Below are positions 8,356 to 18,251 of a stretch of DNA of 63,669 nt, one piece after another. The translations under genes and the position numbers were made by a program. Every line of letters starts with the position of its first letter. The stretch's first letter is position 1. The stretch comes from Porphyromonas sp. oral taxon 278 str. W7784 (GTDB taxonomy: Bacteria; Bacteroidota; Bacteroidia; Bacteroidales; Porphyromonadaceae). Under the pieces are notes generated by a model that saw nothing but the letters and a program-made list of their open reading frames with translations, searched no databases and had not been told where the DNA came from. Location: positions 60,339 to 124,007 of the forward strand of contig NZ_KI259221.1 of NCBI RefSeq assembly GCF_000467855.2. The letters run 5' to 3'.

Positions 8356-9549
8356 ATGAGTTCCGAAGGAAAAAAGCAAAAAGAGATTCTCATAAGACGA
8401 GAAGGAGCCGTTTCCTATGACAACGATAACCTATACTGCAATGGTGTCAAGATTCCTAAAATGGAAGGCGATACGAGATGTGTCGAAGACAGAGTAATGG
8501 CAGAGAAGCAAGTCTTCTATGATGCCTTTTTTCGTCAGCCCTTTAAGCATATCGTTGTCCTAGCTGCTGCGGGTACATCTCTCGATAATGGTTCTAACAA
8601 AGGAAAGACAAGAGACGGCTTGTGGAAAGAAGGAGAAGAAACTATAGAAAATCTGTGCAAGATTCTATGGACAAGCGAAACAGAGAAGTCTAAGAGAATA
8701 AAAGATGAAAAAGATATAGAAGCTTTACTGTCTCATGTCTTACTCGTTGAAAAAGCTGATGAAGAGAAAGCTCTTAAGCTTAAGCCTCTTCGAGAATAAT
8801 TAGAAAAGATCATACGAGATGCCTGTAAGCTAATTTTAGATGCAAAGAATGGTCCCCATAAGGATTTTCTAGATAAAATCACGGCTCGTAAGGCTAGCGA
8901 ACCCAGAGTTCAACTTTTCACTACCAACTACGATACACTTTTTGAACAAGCTGCACAAAAGGGGGGCTATGCTGTGATCGATGGCTTTTCATTCACTTCT
9001 CCTAGGACTTTCTCTGGGCGGTACTTCGACTATGATATCGTACAGAGGGAACGAACTAGACTCAAGGATGAAGAAAGCTTTGTATCAAAGGTTTTCCATT
9101 TATACAAAATGCATGGCTCTTTAACGTGGAAAAGGACTGAAGAAGGAATGATTCAGCAGATGGACACTACAGAGATACCCCTTATTGTTTATCCAGCTTT
9201 AGATAAGTATGAAAGCTCTTATGAGCAACCTTACTTCGAGATGATGTCTCGCTTTCAGCAAGCTCTCAGAAGGGAGAATACACTACTGATTGTTCTTGGC
9301 TTTGGCTTCAGAGATAAGCATATCCAGAACGTAATCCTTGAAGCAGTAAATCAGAATCCAAGTTTTCAACTCGTCATAGTAAACTACAATGGAGGAGGAA
9401 CCATTAATCGAGAAGAGCTTAAAGAGTACTTTGATGATGATGTAGTTAAGCGTAAGGTGTCTATAGTATTTGATACTTTCAAGGGGTTCACTGGATCTCT
9501 ACCTGAGAATAAAACATATTCCACCAATGAAGAATCTATTCAGTCATAA
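8356..9549 (+). pseudogene. Sir2-like gene of a Sir2-HerA pair, one in-frame TAA
   Basis: Reads as one 397-codon frame interrupted only by TAA at 8797-8799 (codon 148). The sequence on both sides is continuous protein: an N-terminal AAAGTSLDNGSNKG nucleotide-binding loop, then after the stop FTTNYDTLFEQA and KMHGSLTW, the Asn and His motifs of Sir2 NADases, and IVLGFGFRDKHI-like features near the end. Sir2 proteins paired with HerA ATPases form anti-phage complexes that deplete NAD+. The downstream herA frame starts at 9527 inside this gene. A TATATTTG -7-like box lies at 8326-8333. As written, the first ATG yields only 147 residues without the active site. Confidence 0.75.
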
Positions 9550-11173
9550 TTATTTCCTAGGCTATGTAAATGAGGTTACCCCTCAGTATATTCGTATTCA
9601 CTTTCCTTCATCTCGTTTGCTCCAATCTTTTTATCATGAAGGCTACTAATTAGGAGGGGGACATGTAGGTTGCTTTGTGGTGGTAGAAGGTGAACAATAT
9701 GGCTTCTTAGCTAGAATTACAGAGGTCGCTCTCCCTGATAGTGAACGCAAGAGTATTACTGAGAAATCTATCTTAGAGGATGAGTCTACATTCCATCCTT
9801 CAGGGAAGGCGGAGCTTCTTTTGTCCTTTGATGTTTATGATCCATCCAAGACAGAAAAGACTGTGGGACGTTATCCCCATATAGGGTCCAAGGTGTATGC
9901 TTGCTCGAATGAGCAGATAAAGAGTTACGTTAGCCAATTTGGTGGGGGTGATAAAGAGATGATATTCGCTCCTCTGGGTAATCTCACATCAGGTGATGTA
10001 GCTTGCGAAGTCTCATTAGATTCTTTATTCGGTAGGCACTGTGCAGTTCTTGGGACTACAGGGGGAGGTAAGAGCTGGACTATGGCTAAACTGATAGAAC
10101 AAGTACAAATTAAGACGGATAACAAGATAATTCTAGTGGATGCTACTGGTGAATACCAGAATCTCTCTAATGTTGAGCATTGCATTGTAGGTGAAAACAC
10201 CTACTTTCCCTCTTCTCAGCTGTCAAATAGTAATTTTTGTTCTTTGTTTCGTGAACACTCTTCAAATACGTCTACAATTCTCTGTGAGGCAATTAATACG
10301 TTAAGGCTTGTAGCTAAAGGATTCTTAGAATCTGGCGTTAAAGTTGGACAGAATGTTGCTGATTTATCATCAACTATCTCTAAGAATCTACCATCCTGCA
10401 TAAATCAAGATTTTAACCTTTCAAATCTATGTGAACAGGTTAGAAATGAGTGTATAAAGGAGCAGAATGGTAAGTATGTTGAAGATCCATTTAAGCTAGG
10501 ATACAGTGCTCACCTACTAGCTCGTATTAATCTGTTTCTGAATAATGAAACAGTAAAGTCCGCTCTTGGACTGAGTAAAGCCAGCGACGCAAAGTCTATT
10601 ATAGGTATGATTGACTCTTTTCATGGAAGTGAAGCAACTGTACTTCGTATCGGCTTTGAGAGACTATCGTATGATTTTGCTATAAGAGAAGTCGTTGTGG
10701 ATTTTATTGCCTGTCACATCTTGAGAAAAGGGCGAGAGGGTACATTTAAAGGAAAGCCTATTCTTTTGTTTATTGATGAAGCTCACCAGTTTCTAAATAA
10801 GAGAATAAGTGCGGATGATGATACATCTTTCTATCTTCAAGGTATTGAGCTTATAGCAAAAGAAGCACGGAAATATGGTTTATTCCTATGTCTTTCGACC
10901 CAGATGCCGAGAGATATTCCATTAGGTGTGCTTAGTCAGATGGGGACTTTTATTGTTCATCGCCTAATAAACGAACAGGATAAGAAGGCCATAGAGAGTG
11001 CTGCCTCCTCTCTAAACAGGAGTATGCTATCTTTCTTGCCCACTATGAGAGCAGGAGAGGCCTTACTTATGGGGGTAGATTTTCCTATGCCTTTACTTTT
11101 GAGGATCACACCGCCAGTCCAAACACCACAATCGGGAACTCCGAAGCTGAGTAAGAAGCGAACTTGTAATTAA
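9527..11173 (+). pseudogene. HerA-type ATPase gene, one in-frame TAA at codon 41
   Basis: ATG at 9527 overlaps the end of the sir2 frame by 23 bp and opens a 548-codon frame with a single TAA at 9647-9649. Before it lies NYFLGYVNEVTPQYIRIHF, a HAS-barrel type start; after it the frame continues directly. Walker A GTTGGGKS falls at about residues 176-183, Walker B near ILLFIDEAH, followed by LFLCLSTQMPRDIP with the ATPase arginine region. HerA hexamers scaffold Sir2 in the Sir2-HerA defence system. Re-initiation at GTG 9677 could still give a 498-residue protein lacking the first strands of the barrel. Hairpin terminator at 11192. Confidence 0.78.
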
Positions 11174-11191
11174 TTCATTAATGAATGTAGA

Positions 11192-11231
11192 AAAGGGTGT
11201 AAATCAGATAGCCTACTGATTTACACCCTTT
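11192..11231. terminator. Terminator hairpin, shared with 18814-18853
   Basis: Perfect 16-bp arms AAAGGGTGTAAATCAG (11192-11207) and complement (11216-11231), 8-nt loop. Flanks and arms resemble the hairpin at 18814-18853 over about 60 bp, so it may also mark an element boundary. Confidence 0.75.
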
Positions 11232-11347
11232 ATTACGAAGAGAGCCTCTTTCTCTTGAACTATCATAGATGGTTGTTTGATATCAATATGCTGTTTATCA
11301 ATATATATACAGGATTTTGATTAAGGTGGAATATCATAGGATCTCCC

Positions 11348-11377
11348 TTGTTATATCCATATTTAGGTGTATCTTTG
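11348..11377 (+). promoter_or_regulatory. Bacteroidota-type promoter of the recombinase remnant
   Basis: TTG 11348-11350, 19-bp spacer, TATCTTTG 11370-11377. The -7 element is immediately followed by the dyad GGGTGTATAAACTACACCC, a likely operator at the transcription start. It now stands upstream of the truncated recombinase and the large Sir2 gene. Confidence 0.6.
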
Positions 11378-11404
11378 GGTGTATAAACTACACCCCCAAG
11401 CGTT

Positions 11405-12235
11405 TTGAATATCAAACGCAATATCATCTTTGCTCTGGAGAGCCGTAAGAAGGACGGTGTCCTGATCGCGGAGAACGTCCTTATCCGCATGCGTGTGAAC
11501 TTTGCCTCCCAGCGGATAGAATTCACTACGGGCTATCGTATTGAGGTGGCTAAATGGGATGCAGATAAGCAACGAGTAAAGAACGGATGTACAAATAAGC
11601 TTAAGCAATCAGCCTCGGAGATCAACGCTGCACTCCTAGGGTACTATACCGAGCTGCAAGAGGTGTTCAAGCGTTTTGAGGTGGCCGAGGTTATGCCAAG
11701 CCCTGCAGATGTTAGGAGCGCCTTCAGGCCCAAGCTCAAGGATACGCAGAAGAAGATCATCTTCTTGACTTGGGAGGAGCTGACGAAGCTCCGAGGGTTC
11801 GAGATCCCTCCAGCGAAGCAGTCACTTGACCGTGTGCGGGATGTCTTCCTCTTCCAATGCTTCACTGGACTGCGATACTCGGATGTCTACAATCTCAGAA
11901 GAAGCGATATCAAGGAAGATCATATTGAAGTCACTACGATTAAGACTTCTGACAGTCTGGTCATCGAGCTCAACGAGTACAGTAAGGCTATCTTGGAGAA
12001 GTACCAGGATGTGGTATTTGAGCACGACAACAAGACTATTGGATTGCTCCTCTGCAATGGAGGATATAAAGTTGTGGCGCAATATGCCCTCTCTGGTTAT
12101 GATCAGCCGACAGGAGTCAGCGACTATCAGCCAACAAAGGCAATCCCAGATAACCTGAAATCGACACAGCCTCAGTGGACGAAGTTAAAAGAAATTAAAA
12201 AGGAATTAAGTGAGATTACAATAAACACTAAATAG
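11405..12235 (+). pseudogene. Truncated tyrosine recombinase
   Basis: 276 residues. Residues 1-75 match the N-terminal arm of Bacteroidota integrases; then PSPADVRSAFRPKLKDTQKK jumps straight into the catalytic domain, so most of the core-binding domain is deleted. IFLTWEELTKL and CFTGLRYSDVYNLRRSDI carry the first catalytic Arg. After about residue 220 the similarity stops: the HxxR box and the nucleophilic Tyr are absent and the tail is unrelated. The start codon is TTG at 11405, as no ATG fits. The stop lies 7 bp before the large Sir2 gene, so the remnant's promoter probably serves that gene. Confidence 0.75.
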
Positions 12236-12242
12236 AAAGCAT

Positions 12243-15200
12243 ATGAGCCCAGAAAGATATAATGAGTTATCTGAGAGCCTTAATCCTTCTCTTAGAATGA
12301 AGTTAGATACTATACGTATGCATCTGCATGAGGGCAGGGCATCTTGTATGGTTGGTGCAGGCTTTAGTAAGAATGCAGAAATAGACGATACGACTCGCAT
12401 GAAGGATTGGTTTGAACTAGCAGATGATTTTTATGAAATGCTTTATGGTGGAAAGCCTAGTCCTCAGGATATAAAGTATAAGAGTGTGCTAAGATTAGCA
12501 TCTCAAGTAGAGGCGTCAAAAGGGCGAGGAGCCCTAGAGTCGTTGCTTCAAAACTCCCTCCCAGATGAACGTGTATATCCAGGGCGTCTGCATATAGACC
12601 TGATGAAGTTGCCTTGGTCTGACGTATTTACAACAAACTACGATACATTATTAGAGAAAGCTTTTATAGAAGCAGATCGCTACTATCATAAAGTTACCAA
12701 TAAGGAAACACTCTTATATGCTCCACATCCACGCTTGGTTAAGTTACATGGTAGTTTTCCTGATATACGCCCTTTTATTATAACCGAAGAAGACTACCGT
12801 ACTTATCCTCAACGATTTCCAGAATTCGTCAGCACAGTACGACAATCCCTTGTAGAGAATGTCCTTTGTCTAGTAGGATTCTCTGGAGACGACCCCAATT
12901 TCCAGAAGTGGATAGGCTGGTTGCGTGATGTCATGGGAGTACAGGCTTCTCCTGTGTACCAAATTACGTACAATATACAACTACATGACTCCAATATTCA
13001 TCTATCGCATGATTTAGGGCTTGATATCATTAACCTCGCAGATATTAAGGATGCCAAAGGCTTTCCTGAGGCTCTAGACTTTTTCTTGACATATGTAGGT
13101 AAGGAATACAAAACGAAATGGTCAGGAAGAATCAACAGCAACAATAGATCAGAAAGTAGTGATATTGATGCCCTAATGACGGAAATGAGGCAGGTGCGTG
13201 AATCTTATCCAGGATGGATAGTGCTACCTATATCTCACATGGGAGAGTTTTCTGATACAAAAGAAGACATACCTTTTTGGTCAAGCATGTACTCTGTTTG
13301 TATAGATACATCTCAACAAATAAAATTTTTATATGAAATAAATTGGCGTATTGAGACAGCACTAGGCTCTTTTGATACAGAATGGTATCTGCAAGCATTA
13401 GAACAATTGACTTTTGAACAAACTAAAGTATTGGATAATAGTACATACCAGAAGTTATTATGGCTAAAGATTTCCCTTCTCAACTTTTATCGCATAAAAG
13501 GAAAAGATGAAGATTATGCTCAACTCTTGAGCAGAATCAAGAACCATACACCAGAACTTACATACGAACAGAAACGCCTATTGACTTACATAAAGTGTCT
13601 ATATGCCATCTCCAAATTAGACTATAGCAACGTTCAACAAATTGTTGATGACTGGGACCTTCGCTCATTAGATTATCAAGGCCATTTATGGAAGGCTGGG
13701 GTACTCATTGAGATTGGTCAATTGAGAGAAGCAGAAGTGATGCTTCAAGATTTATTGAAGTCGGTTAAAAGAAGCATCCTCGCATCAAGGTATTCTCCAC
13801 AGTTGGTATCCGTTCGATCTGCAATTAAACTCTTCCTGTGGAGAATGGATCATAATAGGCACTCCATGGATAAACCAAGCTCAGATTTTGACTTTACGGA
13901 AATAGTGAGACATTGTCGCGACATAATAACTAAAGAAGATAACCAGCCATCACATTATCAAACGACACATGACTTCAACCTTCTGTCAATTGGTCAACGA
14001 TGGCACTTATGGGGAAGAGGCTTTAAGAGTGATTATTACGGGGTGATTCGTTATTTTCAACTGTACGAAAAATTGGGATTTCCATTTGGTGGACCTAATC
14101 TTATTTCATCGGATATCAAAGACAAAACATTTATGGTTGAGCGGTTATTGCGTTATTATCCTAAGTACGCACTACAATGGATTGTACGGTGTTGCAACGC
14201 TAAATTGTTAGATGCTTTAACTCGTGGAAGTTTGCTACAGATTAGTAGGCCTGATGCATGCGTATTTTTTGATAGTTTAATCGAACCTTGTAAAGTTGGA
14301 CTTGATCCGTATGCAGGGCGAATTTTGCAAACACGAGTTTTGACTTGTCTGCTACCTATATTGGTAAGGCTTTCCACATTGCTCCCTCAAGAATACATAG
14401 AGCATATATTTAATCTACTTTGTATTGTATATCGTCAGTATCCACAAAAATATCAACGGACACAGGCAGTAACACTCTACAATAATTTATCTGGGGAAAA
14501 TTTGAAGATCTGTCAAGCAAATGCCCTGAAGGAACCCATACTAAAATCAGGTATTAGAGAGGACGACTTTGAAATGCCTGATTTATTTCCCAATGAAATT
14601 GAGTATTCTCCGGAGGCTGGCGAGATCGCTATAGCAGGATTATGTTCTTCTGATGCTAGCATTCAACAAGCAGCCTATGAAAGGCTAAAAGTTTTGAAGC
14701 TAACAAAGAAGGATGATTTGACTTCTTCAGTATTGGCTACCAGTATAGCGATCTGGAGAGCCACTCCCCCATTATCTGACGATAAATTGAGTTCCTTTTT
14801 TATATTTCCTGGAGAGGAGAAAACTATGAACTCTATCGGAACATCAGAATTGAACTCATTCTTAAGTGAAGACTTCAAAAATGACAGTTCATCTTCTTTC
14901 ATAGATTCAATTTCAAACAGACTTCGTCGCCTTCAGATAGGCTACCCTAGGTTTACAGAGGAAAAGCATTTGGACTTCTTAGATAAGGTTATACAAATTC
15001 TAACGGAGAATGAAGATATATTTAAGAAGAATGATTCTGACAAATTCCTTGGAGGGATCCATTCCCGCGTGAGGGCGATATTTCGTCCTCTGAATTATTA
15101 TACTCAGGTAGAGGGACTCCCGTCAAAAGGCAATAATAAATGGCAACGCTTTAGGAGTGTGATAGAACGATATCGTGAATATGGGTACCCTGTATTAACA

Positions 15201-15719
15201 ATTATCGCTTCTCTATCATATTTGGGGATATGGGACAAGGCAACAGTCAAGAGCTACATAAAGGAAGCCTTATTCTCAAGCTCTAGTTCATTAGTTAGTG
15301 ATGCTGGAGAAGCTCTGGTCTATATAGCCCAACAGCAAGGAGCAAGAGTTAATCAATCTGTTATCAAAAGTATAATAAGTAGGATTACTTATGTCATTGA
15401 TGAACATACTCATACGTATCTTTATATAATCAGAGAAATCTTATTGAGAAAAGGAATAAGCAAACAGGGTCGTATTCTATTAGAGGAGTGGATAAGCACC
15501 TTACCTAGTCGAATAGAATGCCTTGCGATATCGGAAGAGATTAAAGATGATGTTAGGTACCTTGCAAATCAAATTTCTGGGATTATGTCAGTTATTTGGT
15601 CAGACTGGCCGGGATTAGATGATTGGAGTAACTATATGGAGAATGAGTATATAAAGAATGACATCAGAAAAGGATTTGTAGAAGGTGTCCGTCTTGCCAG
15701 TTTACCCCCAGAAGATTAG
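12243..15719 (+). CDS. DSR-type Sir2 defence protein, 1158 residues
   Basis: N-terminal Sir2 domain with the nucleotide loop GAGFS at 38-42, TTNYD at 130-134 (candidate catalytic Asn132), KLHGS at 167-171 (candidate His169) and GFSGDDPNF near 217. These spacings are close to those of the anti-phage NADase DSR2. A long helical C-terminal region of about 850 residues follows, with no enzyme motif visible, as in defence-associated sirtuins where that part senses phage proteins. Such proteins drain NAD+ after phage recognition. The gene is intact, AT-rich relative to its neighbours, and follows the recombinase remnant by 7 bp. The specific phage trigger cannot be read from sequence. Confidence 0.8.
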   Translation: MSPERYNELSESLNPSLRMKLDTIRMHLHEGRASCMVGAGFSKNAEIDDTTRMKDWFELADDFYEMLYGGKPSPQDIKYKSVLRLASQVEASKGRGALESLLQNSLPDERVYPGRLHIDLMKLPWSDVFTTNYDTLLEKAFIEADRYYHKVTNKETLLYAPHPRLVKLHGSFPDIRPFIITEEDYRTYPQRFPEFVSTVRQSLVENVLCLVGFSGDDPNFQKWIGWLRDVMGVQASPVYQITYNIQLHDSNIHLSHDLGLDIINLADIKDAKGFPEALDFFLTYVGKEYKTKWSGRINSNNRSESSDIDALMTEMRQVRESYPGWIVLPISHMGEFSDTKEDIPFWSSMYSVCIDTSQQIKFLYEINWRIETALGSFDTEWYLQALEQLTFEQTKVLDNSTYQKLLWLKISLLNFYRIKGKDEDYAQLLSRIKNHTPELTYEQKRLLTYIKCLYAISKLDYSNVQQIVDDWDLRSLDYQGHLWKAGVLIEIGQLREAEVMLQDLLKSVKRSILASRYSPQLVSVRSAIKLFLWRMDHNRHSMDKPSSDFDFTEIVRHCRDIITKEDNQPSHYQTTHDFNLLSIGQRWHLWGRGFKSDYYGVIRYFQLYEKLGFPFGGPNLISSDIKDKTFMVERLLRYYPKYALQWIVRCCNAKLLDALTRGSLLQISRPDACVFFDSLIEPCKVGLDPYAGRILQTRVLTCLLPILVRLSTLLPQEYIEHIFNLLCIVYRQYPQKYQRTQAVTLYNNLSGENLKICQANALKEPILKSGIREDDFEMPDLFPNEIEYSPEAGEIAIAGLCSSDASIQQAAYERLKVLKLTKKDDLTSSVLATSIAIWRATPPLSDDKLSSFFIFPGEEKTMNSIGTSELNSFLSEDFKNDSSSSFIDSISNRLRRLQIGYPRFTEEKHLDFLDKVIQILTENEDIFKKNDSDKFLGGIHSRVRAIFRPLNYYTQVEGLPSKGNNKWQRFRSVIERYREYGYPVLTIIASLSYLGIWDKATVKSYIKEALFSSSSSLVSDAGEALVYIAQQQGARVNQSVIKSIISRITYVIDEHTHTYLYIIREILLRKGISKQGRILLEEWISTLPSRIECLAISEEIKDDVRYLANQISGIMSVIWSDWPGLDDWSNYMENEYIKNDIRKGFVEGVRLASLPPED

Positions 15720-15861
15720 ATCTCTGCTCCTCTCTCCCAAGTATAGAAGAGGTTGAGCAGGGACTCATCCGACTGGTTGTGGGATATTAGCACATATCTC
15801 TCCCTTGTATTTTCCACTACGAAGTGCAACACTATAGGCTAAAATTTAGGTAAAATATACG

Positions 15862-16788
15862 TTAGCCGAGCTTCTTTCGCGGACGATTATTTAGCCTCAA
15901 TTCTATCTCTTTGAGGTCACCCTTGGTAAGACCTTCGAAGGAGCTGTGCTTAGGCAGGTACTGCCGGATTAAAGCATTGGCGTGTTCGATGTGTGGCTTA
16001 TCGGTGGAACGATACGCACGAGCAAAGTAGACCGGCACCCCTAAACCTCGTTCAATACTCCTAAAAGCACTAAACTCCGGGCCATTATCCGTAGTGATCG
16101 AGTGAAGCTGGCCACGCCACTTGAGGAAGGCTAAACGACTATTCACCGCCCGAGCTATGGGTTTGGCCTTACGCCTATGAGGAAGAGCTTCGAGGAAGAT
16201 ATAGTCCGTCTTGCGATCGGTCAGCGTAAGAATAGCCTCACTGCCAGAGTCCCCTAGGATCAAGTCCATCTCCATATCCCCCATACGCCCCTGCTCGTCG
16301 ATGATTTCTGGACGATCAAGAATGCTCTTATACCGCCCTCGCTTCTTGCTATTGCAAGGCTCGGAGAGGCGTTTGCAACGATACTTCAGACCATGCCGAC
16401 AGTAGCTATATAAATCCCCTCCACTACGCTTGTCGGCGTGTAGCCAATTATAAATCGTGGTCTTACCCACCATCGCTATCCCTTCCAGACGAAGACGACT
16501 CGAGATCTGCTCGGGAGACCATTGCTCCTGGTTAAGAAGTCTGGCTACTCGCTCCTGAAGTGAGTGGGTAAAGCGACGGGGATGTTGTAGCCAAGCAACT
16601 CGCTCGTCAGAGAGCATCTGAGCGTGCTGGGCGCTATAATCTCGCTTGTGACTATTGCGACGAAGCTCACGACTAACCGTGCTAACATGCACCTCAATGG
16701 TGCGGATGATAGAGCGAAGGGATCTACCCTGTTTGTGGAGCTGAGCAATTGTGTACCTTTACTCACGATTCAATTGGTAGTAAGTCAT
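15862..16788 (-). pseudogene. IS30-family transposase, early in-frame TAA
   Basis: From ATG at 16788 the frame reads MTYYQLNRE, TAA (16759-16761), then RYTIAQLHKQGRSLRSIIRTI, an IS30 helix-turn-helix; family members have Glu or Gln at the stop. The rest is intact: VSTVSREL, catalytic Asp in GDMEMDLILG, Asp in TTDNGPEF and Glu in HIEHANALIRQ. The C-terminus ends at TAA after NNRPRKKLG, where relatives usually run on for some 10-20 residues; nine more sense codons follow (to a TAG at 15832). Internal start MHVSTV at 16692 would lose half the HTH. I could not define terminal inverted repeats. Confidence 0.8.
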
Positions 16789-16808
16789 TGAAAACTTGTT
16801 TTTTATCA

Positions 16809-16898
16809 CGACTTTGGAGTGATTGATCCCCCTGTTGGGGCAAGGGCCTTTGTGGTACAAATGGCAATTTGTGGTACAAAGACACACCTTGCCAGTAT
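16809..16898. other. Orphan oriT-like block
   Basis: About 90 bp that align with 46953-47041, the region in front of the mobilisation genes. Shared: CGACTT-GGAGTGATT, GGGGCAAGGG-CTTTGT and the distal arm ACAAAGACACACCTTGCC. Outer arms GGCAAGG.. / ..CCTTGCC form an imperfect inverted repeat, and TTTGTGGTACAAA occurs twice inside. No relaxase gene is left beside it; the IS30 remnant occupies that place. Confidence 0.6.
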
Positions 16899-17095
16899 CA
16901 AGAAGGGATGCTTCATCGCCTCTACTGATCACTCTATTTCTTTAGCGCTCGAGCAAACTTAAGCTTGAGACATCGAGATCTCGACATTGGCCTCGGATGA
17001 TCGAGGTGCTGAGGAACGGGATTTGTTGATGAAGTCCTTGCTTGCCAGGTCAATCTTTCTCATCATAAACCTTGTAGTGAATTGGCATTATTCCG

Positions 17096-17177
17096 AAAGC
17101 TATATAGTAATAGGGTAAAAGCTATATAGTAATCAACTCAATCCTATATAGGAATAGCCTGAAAGCTATATAGCTTT
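17096..17177. repeat. Iteron-like array, 22-bp period
   Basis: Four TATATA-centred palindromes begin at 17101, 17123, 17145 and 17167, exactly 22 bp apart: AAAGCTATATAGTAAT twice, then CCTATATAGG, then the perfect palindrome AAAGCTATATAGCTTT. Period and layout are those of plasmid replication iterons or partition/operator arrays. No replication gene lies next to it on this side. Confidence 0.75.
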
Positions 17178-17629
17178 TGTTCCGCCGTTAATTAGGAAGA
17201 TGTCTCGTAGCCCGATCCAGCAGCCTCGTCCTTATCAAGAAGGCTCTCAATCATAGCGTAAGGATGAAGCGAGAGTATGAGTTTCGGAAGCAGGGAGAGC
17301 GAATGAAGAAGGACTCTATTCGCTTACTCCTCTAGGTGAAGTTCTAGTCAAGAGAACAAGCTGATGTAGCCATCTTTAGGCGAGGTAGAGCAAGAGCTTG
17401 GGGTGCTTCGCAGCTTGTACGCTGAAGAGCTCCATTGAAGATCTTTGTAGGCTTACGGGAGTTGTTCCTCCAAAAGAAAAAGACGGTGCTAGCCGAGCTA
17501 AGTACGCTACGATGGGGATTTGCTTGATGTCGTGTAGATGCATGCTGTTTTTCTTTGGCGGTTCTTCTTTGGTCGGTCGGACGTTTACTATAGGCTCCTC
17601 TTCCGTCCGGCCATTCTCTATTTATGTCT
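17178..17629. other. Spacer, possible gene debris
   Basis: No convincing gene. A minus-strand frame at 17344-17721 overlaps the gene at 17630 and has a biased composition (many Arg, Ser, Thr), unlike a real protein. A stretch FSFGGTTPVSLQRSSMELF in another minus frame ends at a TAA; it may be the end of a broken gene. Confidence 0.35.
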
Positions 17630-18205
17630 CTATTTATGCTTGGTCGGATGGTCAGGTATATATAGCCTGCGTCCGACAGACCAATCGAAGGACTTAGTGG
17701 TGCCGGTCTGAGTTGTTGCAATAGCGTCCTCGTCCTTCTTTGACGACGATGTCTTTGGCAAGAAGGAAGCGAAGGAGCTCTTTGAGCTTGGTCTGTCGGT
17801 ATGGATGACTAGCCACAGCAGAGTAGAGCTAAGCTGAGCAAGTAGATCGCCATATCCTAATTCGGTATACTGACCGAACACCTCTCGTAAGGCTTTGCTG
17901 TGCTCCTCATAGGTGAGTTCTTGGTAAGCGACAACTTGTGGGTGTAGGACGGTATAGTCGCTGTCCAGTTTTGGTAAGCAGATGCCTTCGTTTTCTGATA
18001 GCCTGAAAGCAAATGGATGAAAAGCCTTAGAGCGAATGATCGCGGGGGATACGATGCTTCTATCAGCGTCAGCATTATCCCTGGCAATAAGTAGCACGCT
18101 CTCGGCCTTGTTGTTTAGCTCTGTGCCGATGATTGCCCCATCCACACCGAGCACTATGGGAGGGAGGCTGAATTCATCTGTACTCGGATGAGCAAGCGTT
18201 TCCAT
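17630..18205 (-). CDS. Hypothetical mobile-element protein
   Basis: 191 residues from the ATG at 18205. The same frame reads naturally further upstream (ERFHPFLQSITQYVGR), so the real start may be at a non-ATG codon near 18235, overlapping the end of the DUF3853 gene. It contains VLLIARDNADADRSIV and YTVLHPQVVAYQELTYEEHSK; I do not recognise a family. Following DUF3853 on the same strand, it probably belongs to the same element. The C-terminal 40 residues become Ser/Thr/Lys-rich, which may mean the original end was lost. Confidence in coding is moderate. Confidence 0.5.
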   Translation of the reverse strand: METLAHPSTDEFSLPPIVLGVDGAIIGTELNNKAESVLLIARDNADADRSIVSPAIIRSKAFHPFAFRLSENEGICLPKLDSDYTVLHPQVVAYQELTYEEHSKALREVFGQYTELGYGDLLAQLSSTLLWLVIHTDRPSSKSSFASFLPKTSSSKKDEDAIATTQTGTTKSFDWSVGRRLYIPDHPTKHK

Positions 18206-18251
18206 ACGTCCTACATATTGGGTGATAGATTGCAGGAATGGGTGAAAGCGT

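Noticed and set aside
8356-11173. Alternative genetic code with TAA as sense
   Set aside because: Many intact genes in the window end at TAA at their expected family length, so reassignment is excluded; only local readthrough remains possible.
17344-17721. 125-codon minus-strand ORF
   Set aside because: Composition is unlike a protein and it overlaps the better-supported frame at 17630.
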